A DNA stretch of 35,541 nt from an uncultured Clostridia bacterium (lineage in GTDB: Bacteria > Bacillota > Clostridia > Oscillospirales > Acutalibacteraceae), in the NCBI GenBank assembly GCA_944384995.1, contig CALWVN010000020.1:1-35541 (forward strand). Direction: 5' to 3'. The notes beneath the pieces were generated by a model. It was not told the origin of the DNA, did no database searches, and saw nothing but the letters and a program-made list of their open reading frames with translations. Each line of letters begins with the position of its first letter. Positions within the stretch are counted from its first letter, which is position 1. Position numbers and translations under genes: made by a program. Below are positions 17,867 through 26,405 of the stretch, one piece after another.

Positions 17867-19381
17867 TTAGTGTTCAATCCAGTCGCGCGAGCGTTCCACC
17901 GCACGCAGCCAGCCCTTGTAAAGGCGGTCACGCTCTTCCAAGATCATCTTCGGTTCAAAAATGCGGTCCACCTTGCGGATCTTTTCAATTTCCGCTTTGC
18001 TTTCCCAAAAGCCGACCGCAAGCCCCGCTAAGTAGGCGGCGCCAAGCGCCGTCGTCTCGACCACAACGGGGCGATTGACCTTGGTGCGGATGAGGTTTGC
18101 CTGGATCTGCATCATGATGTCGCTGACAGAAGCGCCGCCGTCCACGCGAAGCTCCGAAAGCGCAATACCCGAATCCGCTTTCATCGCTTCCAGCAGATCC
18201 GTCATCTGATAGGCGATGGCTTCAAGCACCGCGCGCGCGATATGCTCGCATTTGACGCCGCGCGTGAGCCCCACGATCGTCCCGCGCGCGTACATATCCC
18301 AGTACGGCGCGCCGAGCCCCGTAAAGGCGGGGACAAAGTAGATGCCATTGGCGTCCTCCACGCTTTCGGCAAGCTCGTCGCAGCGGTGCGCCGTGTCAAT
18401 GAGCCGCAGATCGTCGCGCAGCCATTTGATGACCGAGCCCGCGTTGAACGCCGAGCCTTCGATCGCGTATTCCACCTCATCGCCGATGCCCCATGCCACG
18501 CCTGTAACAAGGTTGTTTTTGGAGTCAACGCGCTCTTTCCCTGTGTTCATCAGTAAGAAGCAGCCCGTGCCGTAAGTGTTCTTCGCCTGGCCCGCTTCAA
18601 AGCAGCCCTGCCCGAACAGCGCGGCGGGCTGGTCGCCGATCGCCCCGGCAATGGGTACGCCGACAATGTCCTCAAAGCCCAAAAGCCCGGGCGCGACCTC
18701 GCCGTAAACGGCGCTGGAGGGGACGGGCGTGGGCAGGATGCTCATCGGGATATCCAGCGCTTTACACAGGTGTTCGTCCCAGCAGAGCTTATCCACGTCA
18801 AACAGCATTGTGCGTGAGGCGTTGGAATAGTCGGTGATATGTACCTTGCCGCCTGTCAGGTTCCAAATGAGCCACGTTTCCACCGTACCGAACAAAAGCT
18901 GCCCCGCATCGGCAAGAATGCGCGCGCCGGGTACATTGTCGAGGATCCATTTGATCTTGGTCGCGGAAAAGTACGCGTCCACCACAAGCCCCGTGTGCGC
19001 CTTGATGTATGCGGTCAGTTCCTTATCCTTTTTGATCTCCTCGCACATGTCGGCGGTGCGGCGGCACTGCCAAACGATGGCGTTGTAAACAGGCTTGCCC
19101 GTGCCTTTGTCCCACAAAATCGTGGTTTCCCGCTGGTTGGTGATGCCGATGGAGGCAATATCCGAGGTGAAGATGCGGTTTGCGGTGATGACCTCGGTGA
19201 CCGCCTGAAACTGCGAATAAAGGATCTCCATCGCGTTGTGTTCCACCCAGCCGGGCTGCGGATAGATCTGGTTGAACTCGTGTTGCGCTTTTGCCACGAT
19301 GTTGCCGCGATGGTCAAACAAAATGGCGCGGGAGCTGGTCGTGCCCTGATCGAGCGCGAGCACATATTTTGCCTTGGACAA
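17867..19381 (-). CDS. glpK: Glycerol kinase
   Basis: A 504-aa FGGY-family kinase that phosphorylates glycerol to glycerol-3-phosphate. The start [18 protein letters not shown] contains the phosphate-binding [77 protein letters not shown] and the late [12 protein letters not shown] are standard GlpK segments. TTG 19381 was chosen because GAGGTG lies 7 bases upstream and the protein then matches the usual length of about 500; the frame is open for 27 more codons upstream without family resemblance. No glycerol facilitator or glycerol-3-phosphate dehydrogenase is next to it. Confidence 0.96.
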   Translation of the reverse strand: MSKAKYVLALDQGTTSSRAILFDHRGNIVAKAQHEFNQIYPQPGWVEHNAMEILYSQFQAVTEVITANRIFTSDIASIGITNQRETTILWDKGTGKPVYNAIVWQCRRTADMCEEIKKDKELTAYIKAHTGLVVDAYFSATKIKWILDNVPGARILADAGQLLFGTVETWLIWNLTGGKVHITDYSNASRTMLFDVDKLCWDEHLCKALDIPMSILPTPVPSSAVYGEVAPGLLGFEDIVGVPIAGAIGDQPAALFGQGCFEAGQAKNTYGTGCFLLMNTGKERVDSKNNLVTGVAWGIGDEVEYAIEGSAFNAGSVIKWLRDDLRLIDTAHRCDELAESVEDANGIYFVPAFTGLGAPYWDMYARGTIVGLTRGVKCEHIARAVLEAIAYQMTDLLEAMKADSGIALSELRVDGGASVSDIMMQIQANLIRTKVNRPVVVETTALGAAYLAGLAVGFWESKAEIEKIRKVDRIFEPKMILEERDRLYKGWLRAVERSRDWIEH

Positions 19382-19418
19382 AACAAACACCTCGTTTTCC
19401 CGTTGAAAATGCAGTAGC

Positions 19419-20984
19419 TTATTTGCCGTCGTTTTTGTGCGCGCGTTCCACACGCGCGTCATCTATGAGATTGTGAAGGCCCTGCCAATGCAGCACGCGG
19501 CGGTTGAACCACAGGGACTGCGCCGCACCGCGCAGCTTGCCCGGCAGCGCTTGTTTAAGCGTTGCGTAATGCACATGGTAGACATTGAGCAAATCAAAGT
19601 ATTCCGGCAAGCCCGACTCAAACCGTTCGTAGCTTCGATCCTCCGGCGCGGACCAGGCGGCTTCCGCGATTGCGCCGAGCCGCGGGAAGGTGCGGTGATC
19701 CGCTGTTTTTTGATCGGGGACATACTCTGTCCAAAGCGGTGCTTCTACTCCAAGGATGTTTTCCGAAATGCCCGGTTCATATTCGTATGCACGCTTTAGA
19801 TCGACCCAACCATAGGGGAAATCCAAATAATAGGGGAAGGCGGAGGAATTGATCATCTTCCGCCCGGCTTCGAGCTCGCGGCGAACGATCCCGTTTTCCT
19901 CATTTGCGCCGCACATCTGCCAAACGATGTCGCGGTCCAGGCGCTCGGTGCTTTCCACACCGTCATAATTCCACATGATCGGCGTAAAACCGTGCTCCTT
20001 CACATAGCGCGCTACGCGGCTCATGAAATATTGCTGCAACTGTTCTTCGTTTTGAAGCCCCTTCGTGCGGATCACGTCTTGGCAATGCGGACAGCGCTTC
20101 CAGCGCATCTTGACCGCCTCGTCACCGCCGAGGTGGATGTATTTGTCGGGGAACAGCTCAAAAAGCTCATTTAGCACATCAAATACAAAGCGGTACGTAG
20201 ACTCTTTTCCTGCACAAAGGATATCGTGTTTTACGCCCCAATGCGTGGCGACCTTGAGCTTGCGCGAAAAGCACGAAAGCTCGGGGTAGCAGGCGATGGC
20301 GGCGACGCAGTGCCCGGGAATGTCGAATTCGGGGATGACCTTTATAAAGCGGCGGTGGCAGTAGTCCACGATCTCGCGCACGTCTTCTTTCGTGTAAAAG
20401 CCGCTTTCAGGCTTTACGCCGAAATTCGTATGACTGCGGCGTGAACCGATTTCCGTAAGCAACGGATATTTGTCGATCTGCACACGCCAGCCCTGATCCT
20501 CCGTCAAATGCCAGTGGAAGCGGTTGAGCTTGTGCAGCGCCATCAGATCGATGATGCGCTTGATCTCTTTAACGCTTTGGAAATATCTGCCGGAATCGAG
20601 CATGAACCCGCGATATGAAAAGCGGGGTTTGTCGTCGATATAGAGGTCGGGCACAACGCCGTTTCCCTGCAAAAGCAGCTGCTTTAAGGTCTGAAGCCCG
20701 TAAAACAATCCGTTTTCGGCGCGTGCATAAATATATATGCACCCGTCGCGCGAGACGAGCCGATAGCCTTCATCGCAGTCCGGCTCATCCGTCAGCTCCA
20801 AGCGGATGGTGTTTTCGGTGGCTTCGGGATCGCGGTGAATGCGGATGTCGAATTGCTTTTTTACGAAATTGCGAAATTCGTCGATAAACGCCGCTTTGGT
20901 AATGGTGGTGTCCTCATCCAGCGTAAAGCGCGTCTTGCCGCCGGTGATGATCATCTCGTTCGGCTGCGGAACAATATTGAACAT
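19419..20984 (-). CDS. Family 20 glycoside hydrolase (beta-N-acetylhexosaminidase)
   Basis: A 521-aa GH20 enzyme that removes terminal GlcNAc or GalNAc, for example from mucin or host glycans. An N-terminal GH20b-type domain (residues 1-120) is followed by the catalytic barrel: [43 protein letters not shown] and [10 protein letters not shown]. The catalytic Asp-Glu pair is in HLGGDEAVK (about residue 283). TPIMWNYDG and [12 protein letters not shown] near the end line the active site. No signal peptide, so it is probably cytoplasmic. ATG 20984 follows GGGGGGAT. It heads the minus-strand operon with glpK 37 bases downstream. Confidence 0.94.
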   Translation of the reverse strand: MFNIVPQPNEMIITGGKTRFTLDEDTTITKAAFIDEFRNFVKKQFDIRIHRDPEATENTIRLELTDEPDCDEGYRLVSRDGCIYIYARAENGLFYGLQTLKQLLLQGNGVVPDLYIDDKPRFSYRGFMLDSGRYFQSVKEIKRIIDLMALHKLNRFHWHLTEDQGWRVQIDKYPLLTEIGSRRSHTNFGVKPESGFYTKEDVREIVDYCHRRFIKVIPEFDIPGHCVAAIACYPELSCFSRKLKVATHWGVKHDILCAGKESTYRFVFDVLNELFELFPDKYIHLGGDEAVKMRWKRCPHCQDVIRTKGLQNEEQLQQYFMSRVARYVKEHGFTPIMWNYDGVESTERLDRDIVWQMCGANEENGIVRRELEAGRKMINSSAFPYYLDFPYGWVDLKRAYEYEPGISENILGVEAPLWTEYVPDQKTADHRTFPRLGAIAEAAWSAPEDRSYERFESGLPEYFDLLNVYHVHYATLKQALPGKLRGAAQSLWFNRRVLHWQGLHNLIDDARVERAHKNDGK

Positions 20985-21033
20985 AACATCCCCCCAAAAG
21001 CGGAATTTTGTGACATCTGTAAGAATTTCTTTT

Positions 21034-21062
21034 ATTATAGCAAACCCTGCATAAAATAACAA
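21034..21062 (-). promoter_or_regulatory. Promoter of the GH20 operon
   Basis: Read on the minus strand: TTGTTA (21062-21057), a 17-base spacer and TATAAT (21039-21034). It is back to back with the SRP RNA promoter. Confidence 0.85.
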
Positions 21063-21118
21063 CAGAAAAAACACAATCCCTGTATAAATTCACAAAGGAA
21101 AAACCTTTGCAATACCTC

Positions 21119-21147
21119 TTGCTTTTCGAAGGGTTTCATAGTATAAT
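21119..21147 (+). promoter_or_regulatory. Promoter of the SRP RNA gene
   Basis: TTGCTT (21119-21124), a 17-base spacer and TATAAT (21142-21147), ending 5 bases before the RNA. Confidence 0.88.
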
Positions 21148-21152
21148 AAATC

Positions 21153-21291
21153 TACCTTAATTGGGTCGTGTGCCGTGTGGGTCCTGTGCGACAGCGCTCC
21201 GTGAACCATGTCAGGCGGGGAACCGAGCAGCATTAAGCGGTCAGCCTGTGCGCCGCAGATCGCCTGCACGGTGCATGACCGAGTTAAGGTA
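21153..21291 (+). ncRNA. ffs: Signal recognition particle RNA (small type)
   Basis: The RNA scaffold of SRP, which delivers membrane proteins with Ffh. The conserved domain IV is clear: TGAACCATGTCAGG, a CGG-GGAA-CCG apical hairpin, then AGCAGCATTAAGCGG. In Bacillus the apical stem reads TCC-GGAA-GGA, so the stem changed by compensating substitutions while the GGAA loop stayed. The ends TACCTTAA (21153-21160) and TTAAGGTA (21284-21291) pair, followed by TTTTTA. At about 139 bases it lacks a full Alu domain. Its place before dnaX is conserved in Firmicutes. Confidence 0.93.
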
Positions 21292-21324
21292 TTTTTATGT
21301 TTTTCTTTTTTTAGGAGGTACGCT

Positions 21325-23022
21325 GTGTATCAGGTGCTTTACCGCAAGTGGCGGCCGAAAACCTTTGCCGACGTGGTCGGACAGCCGGCTGTTACCGCGT
21401 CGCTTATGGGCGCGGTCAAAAGCGGCAGGCTGTCGCATGCCTATCTGTTTACAGGCTCGCGTGGCACGGGTAAGACCTCCTGTGCGAAGATCCTCGCCAA
21501 AGCGGTCAACTGTGAGCATCCCGTGGACGGCAACCCCTGCAACGAATGTGCGACCTGCCGCGGCATCGACGCAGGCACGATTCTGGATGTCATTGAGATC
21601 GACGCCGCCTCCAACAACGGCGTGGACAATATCCGCGACCTGCGCGAGGAAGCGAATTATACGCCCGCCAACGCGAAATACCGCGTGTATATCATCGACG
21701 AAGTGCACATGCTCTCCGTCGGCGCGTTCAACGCGCTTTTGAAAACACTCGAAGAACCGCCCGAGCATGTCAAATTTATTTTGGCAACGACCGAAGTCCA
21801 TAAGCTGCCCGCTACGATCCTATCGCGCTGCCAGCGGTTCGATTTCAAACGCATCGAGCCGCGTGACATAGCAAGCAGGCTTCTGTATGTCGCAGGGCAG
21901 GAGAATATCCCGCTTACAGAAGACGGCGCTATGCTCATCGCCCGTGTGGCGGACGGCGCCATGCGCGATGCGCTTTCGCTTTTAGACCGCTGCGCTGCGT
22001 ATGAGGGCGAGATCACCGAGGCTGTTGTCAGCGACGCAGCAGGGCTTGCCGGGCGCGAACATCTATTTCGTTTGACGGAGGGCATTGCAGACCGCGACGG
22101 CGCGCAGGTGATCGAGCTTTTGGACGAGCTTTACAACAATGCGTGCAGCATGGATCGTCTGCTTTTGGATCTGCTTGCGCATTTCCGCAATCTCATGCTC
22201 GCGCGCAGCGTCCCGAACTACGGCGAGCTGATCGTCTGTCAGAAAAGTGAGCTTGCGGCCATCCGCGCACAGGCGGAACGTTTTTCGCTTGCACGTATTT
22301 TGAACGCCATGGATGTTTTGCAGGATGCGGCGGGGAAGCTCAAGGGCGGCGCGAATGCCCGCACAGCGGCGGAAATGGTCCTGCTGCGCCTTGCCGACCC
22401 GAGCTTGGATACCGACGTCCGCGCCCTTACCGCCCGCATTGCGGAGCTCGAACGCCGTTTGGATACGGGCGCGTTTGCAAGCCCTGAAAAGGCGGCGTCT
22501 GAAACACACTCCGCGCCGCAGCCGGCAGAGCCCGAGCCGCCGCAAGCGGAATCTCCTGCCCCCGAAAAGGCGGAAGCCCCTGCCACGCAGGTGCCGAAAG
22601 CGCCGGAAGCAACGCGCGCGGAACCACAAGCGGCGCCACCCGCTTCTCCTACCGAGAGCCCTGTGCCCGCAAAGGCATCCACACCGACGGATACACCGTT
22701 CCAAAAGTGGAGCGAGGCGCTCGAACGCCTTTCTGCCATCGACCGTCCGCTTGTACCGCATATGCGCGGTTCGTCGGCGGTTGAACGCGGCGATCTGCTG
22801 CTCATCCAAAGCAACAACCCGCTGCTTGAGCAGTTTTTACAGACCGGCTCGCACGCGAACTGCATCATGCGCGCCGTGTATGATGTGACGGGGAAAAAAT
22901 ATCGAATCGGCATTTTCCATGCGCCGCGTGCTGCCGCTGCACCCGCCGCACCGAAAAAAGACCCGCTGGAAAATCTCCTGAGCCGTGCGCAGACGCTTGG
23001 TGTGGAGGTCATCGACCAATAA
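21325..23022 (+). CDS. dnaX: DNA polymerase III subunits gamma/tau
   Basis: A 565-aa clamp-loader ATPase. It has YQVLYRKWRPKTFADVVGQ at the start, Walker A GSRGTGKTS near residue 44, a zinc-binding cysteine set (CEHPVDGNPCNECATC), IIDEVHMLSVGAFNALLKTLEEPP, and the sensor region FILATTEVHKLPATILSRCQRFDF. Domain III follows to about residue 370. A long proline/alanine/glutamate-rich linker (about 400-475) leads to a C-terminal domain that resembles the tau part contacting the polymerase. GTG 21325 follows AGGAGG by 6 bases. The gene starts 34 bases after the SRP RNA. I saw no strong frameshift signal for a separate gamma form. Confidence 0.97.
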   Translation: MYQVLYRKWRPKTFADVVGQPAVTASLMGAVKSGRLSHAYLFTGSRGTGKTSCAKILAKAVNCEHPVDGNPCNECATCRGIDAGTILDVIEIDAASNNGVDNIRDLREEANYTPANAKYRVYIIDEVHMLSVGAFNALLKTLEEPPEHVKFILATTEVHKLPATILSRCQRFDFKRIEPRDIASRLLYVAGQENIPLTEDGAMLIARVADGAMRDALSLLDRCAAYEGEITEAVVSDAAGLAGREHLFRLTEGIADRDGAQVIELLDELYNNACSMDRLLLDLLAHFRNLMLARSVPNYGELIVCQKSELAAIRAQAERFSLARILNAMDVLQDAAGKLKGGANARTAAEMVLLRLADPSLDTDVRALTARIAELERRLDTGAFASPEKAASETHSAPQPAEPEPPQAESPAPEKAEAPATQVPKAPEATRAEPQAAPPASPTESPVPAKASTPTDTPFQKWSEALERLSAIDRPLVPHMRGSSAVERGDLLLIQSNNPLLEQFLQTGSHANCIMRAVYDVTGKKYRIGIFHAPRAAAAPAAPKKDPLENLLSRAQTLGVEVIDQ

Positions 23023-23048
23023 ACAAATCCTAAAAAGGAGAAACGTAA

Positions 23049-23396
23049 ATGAAAGCAAGAATTCCGAACCAGGGCCCGACGGGCGGCAACATGATGAAAA
23101 AATTGCAGGAAATGCAGGCAAATATGGAAGCGCTGCAGGGCGAGCTTGCCGTAGCGGAGTATTCCGCAAGCGCGGGCGGCGGCGCGGTGGACGTGACCGT
23201 CAACGGCTCGCATGAGGTCAAAGCCATCCATATCAAGCCCGAGGTCATGGATCCGGAAGAGCCGGATATGCTCGAAGACCTGCTGCTTGCGGCGATCAAC
23301 GAAGCCATGCGCAAGGCGGATGAGACCGCTGAACGCGAAATGGGCAAGATCACGGGCGGACTTTCCGGCATGCCGGGCATGGGCGGGCTGCTTTGA
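23049..23396 (+). CDS. YbaB/EbfC family nucleoid-associated protein
   Basis: A 115-aa DNA-binding protein of the YbaB/EbfC family, which forms a dimer with a tweezer shape and is nearly always between dnaX and recR. Visible marks are GGNMMKKLQEMQANMEALQGELA, GGGAVDVTVNGSHEVKAIHIKPEVMDPEEPDMLEDLLLAAINEA, and a glycine/methionine-rich tail (GGLSGMPGMGGLL). AAAAAGGAGAAACG precedes the ATG. Its stop TGA overlaps the recR ATG by one base, so translation of the two is coupled. Confidence 0.95.
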   Translation: MKARIPNQGPTGGNMMKKLQEMQANMEALQGELAVAEYSASAGGGAVDVTVNGSHEVKAIHIKPEVMDPEEPDMLEDLLLAAINEAMRKADETAEREMGKITGGLSGMPGMGGLL

Positions 23397-23995
23397 TGTC
23401 GTATTCCATTCCCGTCTTAGATGAACTGATCGATGAGTTCCGCAAAATGCCCTCCGTCGGGCAGAAGTCGGCAGAGCGCATGGCGTTTTATGTGCTGGGG
23501 CTGACCGACGACGAGGCAAATCGGCTGCAAAACGCCATCGGCAATGCACACGAAAAGATCCATCGCTGTAAGGTCTGCTGCAACCTGACCGAAACCGAGG
23601 TCTGCTCGATCTGCCAAAGCGCAGAGCGCGACCGCACAACCGTCTGCGTGGTCGAAAGCCCGCGCGACGTACTCGCATTCGAGCGCACGCATGAGTACCA
23701 CGGGCTTTACCATGTGCTGCACGGGGCGATCTCGCCGATGAATTCGGTGGGCCCCGATGACCTGACCGTCAAAGAGCTGCTTGCCCGCTTGCAGGACGAC
23801 GCCGTGGAAGAGGTCATCATGGCGACCAACCCCACCGTCGAGGGCGAGGCGACCGCCATGTACATAAGCAGGCTCTTAAAGCCGCTGGGCGTGAAAGTGA
23901 CGCGCCTTGCCTACGGTATCCCCGTCGGTGCGGATCTTGAATACGCCGATGAGGTCACCCTTACCCGTGCGCTTGCGGGCAGAAGCCTGCTGTAA
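23396..23995 (+). CDS. recR: Recombination mediator protein RecR
   Basis: A 199-aa protein that, with RecO and RecF, loads RecA at gaps. Order: N-terminal helix-hairpin-helix (LIDEFRKMPSVGQKSAERMAFYVL), zinc finger CKVCCNLTETEVCSIC, Toprim domain (TTVCVVESPRDVLAFERT, EEVIMATNPTVEGEATAMYI) and the C-terminal Walker B-like TRLAYGIPVGADLEYADEVTLTRAL. All expected cysteines are present and the length is standard. No separate strong ribosome site is visible, which fits the TGATG overlap with ybaB. Confidence 0.97.
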   Translation: MSYSIPVLDELIDEFRKMPSVGQKSAERMAFYVLGLTDDEANRLQNAIGNAHEKIHRCKVCCNLTETEVCSICQSAERDRTTVCVVESPRDVLAFERTHEYHGLYHVLHGAISPMNSVGPDDLTVKELLARLQDDAVEEVIMATNPTVEGEATAMYISRLLKPLGVKVTRLAYGIPVGADLEYADEVTLTRALAGRSLL

Positions 23996-24009
23996 AAAGG
24001 AGCATATAT

Positions 24010-24606
24010 ATGCATACTTCTAAACTCTCGCGTGACGAGGCGTTCGCGCTGCTTTTACAATACAACAAAGCGCCTTTCCATATCCGCCATGCCCTCACGG
24101 TAGAAGCTGTGATGACATGGTTTGCAAATACGCTCGGGGTTCCCGACGAGGCGGAGTATTGGGGCATCGTCGGGCTTCTGCACGATATTGATTTTGAGCA
24201 GTATCCCGACGAACACTGCCAAAAAGCACCTGAATTATTGCGTGCCGGCGGTGCAGGGGAGGATATGATCTATTCCGTCTGTTCGCACGGCTACGGCATA
24301 TGTTCGGACTGCGAGCCGAAAGACGAACTGGAAAAAGTCCTGTTCGCTGCGGACGAATTGACCGGGCTCATCTGGTCGGCGGCGCTTATGCGTCCGTCCA
24401 AAAGCGTGCAGGATATGGAGCTGAAAAGCTTAAAAAAGAAATATAGGGATAAAAAATTCGCCGCAGGCTGCTCGCGTGAGATCATCGCAACGGGCGCCGA
24501 ACGGCTCGGCTGGACGCTCGACGAGCTTTTGGAAAAAACGCTCGAAGCCATGCGCGCGAGTGAAGTGCAGATCGAAGAACGCTTCGCCGCATACGAGCAG
24601 GCGTAA
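24010..24606 (+). CDS. HD-domain hydrolase
   Basis: A 198-aa protein of the HD metal-dependent phosphohydrolase superfamily. The first histidine is in [13 protein letters not shown] (about residues 22-34), the HD pair in [20 protein letters not shown] (about 56-75), and the last aspartate in [18 protein letters not shown]. These proteins usually cleave phosphate from nucleotides; the substrate here is unknown. AAAAAGGAG precedes the ATG. It lies 14 bases after recR and 43 bases before smpB, so it is probably part of the same transcript, but no functional tie to either is evident. Confidence 0.88.
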   Translation: MHTSKLSRDEAFALLLQYNKAPFHIRHALTVEAVMTWFANTLGVPDEAEYWGIVGLLHDIDFEQYPDEHCQKAPELLRAGGAGEDMIYSVCSHGYGICSDCEPKDELEKVLFAADELTGLIWSAALMRPSKSVQDMELKSLKKKYRDKKFAAGCSREIIATGAERLGWTLDELLEKTLEAMRASEVQIEERFAAYEQA

Positions 24607-24649
24607 CGCAGAACGGACAAAATACAACGCAGGGCAGGTGACCGAACGA

Positions 24650-25123
24650 ATGGCAAATGCACAAAACAACGCGCCCAAAACGGTGGCGCAAAATAAAAAA
24701 GCCCTGCACGATTATTTTGTGCTGGAGTCGTACGAAGCGGGCATCGAGCTTTGCGGCACGGAGGTCAAAAGCGTGCGTGCGGGGCGCATCAACCTAAAGG
24801 ATGCGTGGTGCAGCATCGTCGAGGGCGAGATGTTCGTCAACGGCATGCACATCAGCCCCTACGACCACGGCAATATTTTCAACCGCGACCCGCTGCGCGT
24901 GCGAAAGCTCCTCATGCACAAGCGCGAGATCATGCGCCTTTTTGGCACGACCAAGCAGCAGGGGCTGACGCTCATCCCACTCTCTGTGTATTTCAAAAAA
25001 GGGCGCGCCAAGGTGCAGGTCGGGCTTTGCAAGGGCAAAAAGCTCTATGACAAGCGCGACGTTGCCGCCAAAAAGGAAGCCGACCGCCGCATCGAGCGCG
25101 AAATGAAGGAACGCTCGCGTTGA
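24650..25123 (+). CDS. smpB: SsrA-binding protein SmpB
   Basis: A 157-aa protein that binds tmRNA and brings it to stalled ribosomes. It shows [101 protein letters not shown] and a basic C-terminal helix ([17 protein letters not shown]) that enters the mRNA channel. ATG 24650 follows AGGTGA; a GTG four codons earlier overlaps that site and is unlikely. The tmRNA gene lies about 630 bases downstream with one unknown gene between. Confidence 0.97.
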   Translation: MANAQNNAPKTVAQNKKALHDYFVLESYEAGIELCGTEVKSVRAGRINLKDAWCSIVEGEMFVNGMHISPYDHGNIFNRDPLRVRKLLMHKREIMRLFGTTKQQGLTLIPLSVYFKKGRAKVQVGLCKGKKLYDKRDVAAKKEADRRIEREMKERSR

Positions 25124-25146
25124 AGATACCGAAAGGATGAAACTGT

Positions 25147-25572
25147 ATGCAGGGAAAAGCGTCGGATATCATTCGACAAAAGCTGATCGATAACGGTGGG
25201 TCTGTGCAAATATTCTCTTTGCGCGGCAATCCGATTTATGTAACGTTATCGGCTGACCGTCAACATTTTGATTCTCCGCAGCTGCCGCCGCGGAAAAACG
25301 AAAGTTTTGCGATTTTTGACTGCGTGACGGATCTGCTGGATCAAACCGGCGGCAAAGCTCGCAAAGGAAACGGCAGAAATCATAAACTCGGTGAAGCAGG
25401 CTGCGAGACAGACACCGTTGTAGGTTATATCGGTATGACCTATGACGGACATCGAATCGGCGAATCGGTGCTCGACCCTGTTTTTGCAGTCGCGGCAATC
25501 ATGGATTGGGCAGGGATTGTGCACAACAAGAGAGGGTTTATTAAATATACCGCCGCCTATAAGAACGGATAA
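25147..25572 (+). CDS. Hypothetical protein between smpB and tmRNA
   Basis: A 141-aa soluble protein that I do not recognise. AAAGGATG lies before the ATG, so it looks expressed. The first half (IIRQKLIDNGGSVQIFSLRGNPIYVTLSADRQ) looks like a small winged-helix or beta-rich domain. The second half has a possible metal or nucleic-acid site: GNGRNHKLGEAGCETDTVVGYIGMTYDGHRIGESVLDPVFAVAAIMDWAGIVHN. Histidine, cysteine and aspartate residues are spaced as in some small nucleases, but the match is too loose to name. Base composition is less GC-rich than in smpB. The gene may have entered recently between smpB and the tmRNA gene. Confidence 0.65.
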   Translation: MQGKASDIIRQKLIDNGGSVQIFSLRGNPIYVTLSADRQHFDSPQLPPRKNESFAIFDCVTDLLDQTGGKARKGNGRNHKLGEAGCETDTVVGYIGMTYDGHRIGESVLDPVFAVAAIMDWAGIVHNKRGFIKYTAAYKNG

Positions 25573-25615
25573 ATCCGTATTGGGGAAAGTTAGGCGTATT
25601 GCAGAAAAATCCCGC

Positions 25616-25690
25616 TTGCAAAACGTAAGGTTTGTGGTACAATAATAACCTCACGACACTCTAAAGAAAGCAAAGCTTTCAAGAGTGTCG
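25616..25690 (+). other. Promoter followed at once by a long hairpin
   Basis: TTGCAA (25616-25621), 16 bases, TACAAT (25638-25643). Starting 10 bases later, CGACACTCT (25654-25662) pairs with AGAGTGTCG (25682-25690), and inside it GAAAGC pairs with GCTTTC. A transcript from this promoter would begin inside or just before the hairpin. No ORF follows. It could be a small RNA, a palindromic repeat, or a remnant. This accounts for most of the gap before the tmRNA. Confidence 0.55.
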
Positions 25691-25739
25691 GAGAACATTG
25701 TATCATACCTGCCTCACACTTGCGCGTTCGGCGATATGG

Positions 25740-25745
25740 TATAAT
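25740..25745 (+). promoter_or_regulatory. -10 box of the tmRNA gene
   Basis: TATAAT ends 8 bases before the mature tmRNA. The -35 is weak: TTGCGC lies only 14 bases upstream and CACTTG fits the normal 17-base spacing. Confidence 0.7.
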
Positions 25746-25753
25746 ACTCCCAC

Positions 25754-26107
25754 GGGGATGAAAGGATTTCGACGGGGATGCTGCACCGTGGTAAGCGAGC
25801 AGCGGTGGGGTACCGCTTAAAACAGCCTCAGTTTATGAAAATAAACGACAAAGATCAAAAAGTACTTCTTGCTGCTTAATTAGCGGCAAGCGTTCCTCCC
25901 GGAGCACCGCGGCCGGGGCAGGGGCGTCATCAGCGGTAAATGTGCACGGGCAAGCGCCTCGTAACCCGTCACACACAACGAGGCTACCGAAGCAAGTTGC
26001 CAGCCGTACGGTGGCTTTCTAAGGGAACCTTTAACGCACGGCTACGCTCGTAGAAAGCTGCGGGAACGCGTTTTCGGACGCGGGTTCGACTCCCGCCATC
26101 TCCACCA
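25754..26107 (+). ncRNA. ssrA: Transfer-messenger RNA (tmRNA)
   Basis: tmRNA rescues stalled ribosomes and tags the unfinished peptide. The acceptor GGGGATG (25754-25760) pairs with CATCTCC (26097-26103), followed by ACCA. The T-arm GGACGCGGGTTCGACTCCCGCC is at the 3' end. The tag frame reads NDKDQKVLLAA then TAA (25844-25879) and ends in the LAA-type degradation signal. The codon before N, where translation should resume, reads ATA rather than the common GCA, so the exact resume point is uncertain. Length 354 bases is usual. Confidence 0.95.
26088..26107 (+). repeat. Direct repeat copy 1 (tmRNA 3' end, likely attachment site)
   Basis: GACTCCCGCCATCTCCACCA forms the end of the tmRNA gene and recurs exactly at 26237-26256. 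The 3' ends of tmRNA genes are well-known integration targets for tyrosine recombinases. Confidence 0.8.
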
Positions 26108-26110
26108 AGC

Positions 26111-26145
26111 GACCCCGCCCCGCCGTCTCCCGGCGGGGCGGGGTC
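26111..26145 (+). terminator. GC-rich hairpin after tmRNA
   Basis: GACCCCGCCCCGCC (26111-26124) pairs perfectly with GGCGGGGCGGGGTC (26132-26145) around a 7-base loop. The tail GGTTTG is poor in T, but the 14-bp GC stem should still stop RNA polymerase. Confidence 0.8.
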
Positions 26146-26197
26146 GGTTTGTGCTCTGAGGGTGCGGAGTCGAACAGGACGGCGCGCCGCAGCGCGC

Positions 26198-26224
26198 GAC
26201 CAACAGTCCAGTGGACTGTTGGTC
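26198..26224. repeat. Near-perfect 27-base palindrome after tmRNA
   Basis: GACCAACAGTCCA (26198-26210) and TGGACTGTTGGTC (26212-26224) are exact complements around one G. GGAGTCGAAC at 26166-26175 is the reverse complement of the tmRNA T-arm (26084-26093). The core AACAGTCCAGTGGACTGTT matches the palindrome after tRNA-Trp (161-179) at 14 of 19 positions, and the differences keep the stem paired. Confidence 0.85.
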
Positions 26225-26236
26225 AGTCCGCGGGCA

Positions 26237-26256
26237 GACTCCCGCCATCTCCACCA
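26237..26256 (+). repeat. Direct repeat copy 2 (detached tmRNA 3' end)
   Basis: An exact 20-base copy of the tmRNA terminus, 149 bases downstream of copy 1. CGGG stands just before both copies. It looks like an attachment-site duplicate left by a small or mostly deleted insertion. I did not see a third copy within the window. Confidence 0.8.
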
Positions 26257-26345
26257 GCGGCAAAAGGGTATAAACCGATATGACATGTAAGTGGTTATTT
26301 CTATATAACATTTGGCGATTCTATAATTCTATTATGATTAAAATG

Positions 26346-26380
26346 GGTCGGGCAAAGTTGACAATCGACTTTGCCCGACC
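26346..26380 (-). terminator. Terminator of the minus-strand module
   Basis: GGTCGGGCAAAGTTG (26346-26360) pairs with CGACTTTGCCCGACC (26366-26380), including one wobble, around a 5-base loop. On the minus strand ATTTT follows shortly after. It lies 25 bases beyond the stop of the 484-aa gene. The stretch 26257-26345 is AT-rich and I see nothing else in it. Confidence 0.8.
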
Positions 26381-26405
26381 TGTTGTCTTTACCTTTTCAA
26401 TCGCC

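Noticed and set aside
22930-22970. A-rich stretch late in dnaX as a programmed frameshift site
   Set aside because: It sits near the end of the gene with no clear hairpin after it; the position would not give a gamma-sized product.
26042-26311. Minus-strand 89-aa frame
   Set aside because: It is the antisense of the tmRNA 3' end, another common false protein.
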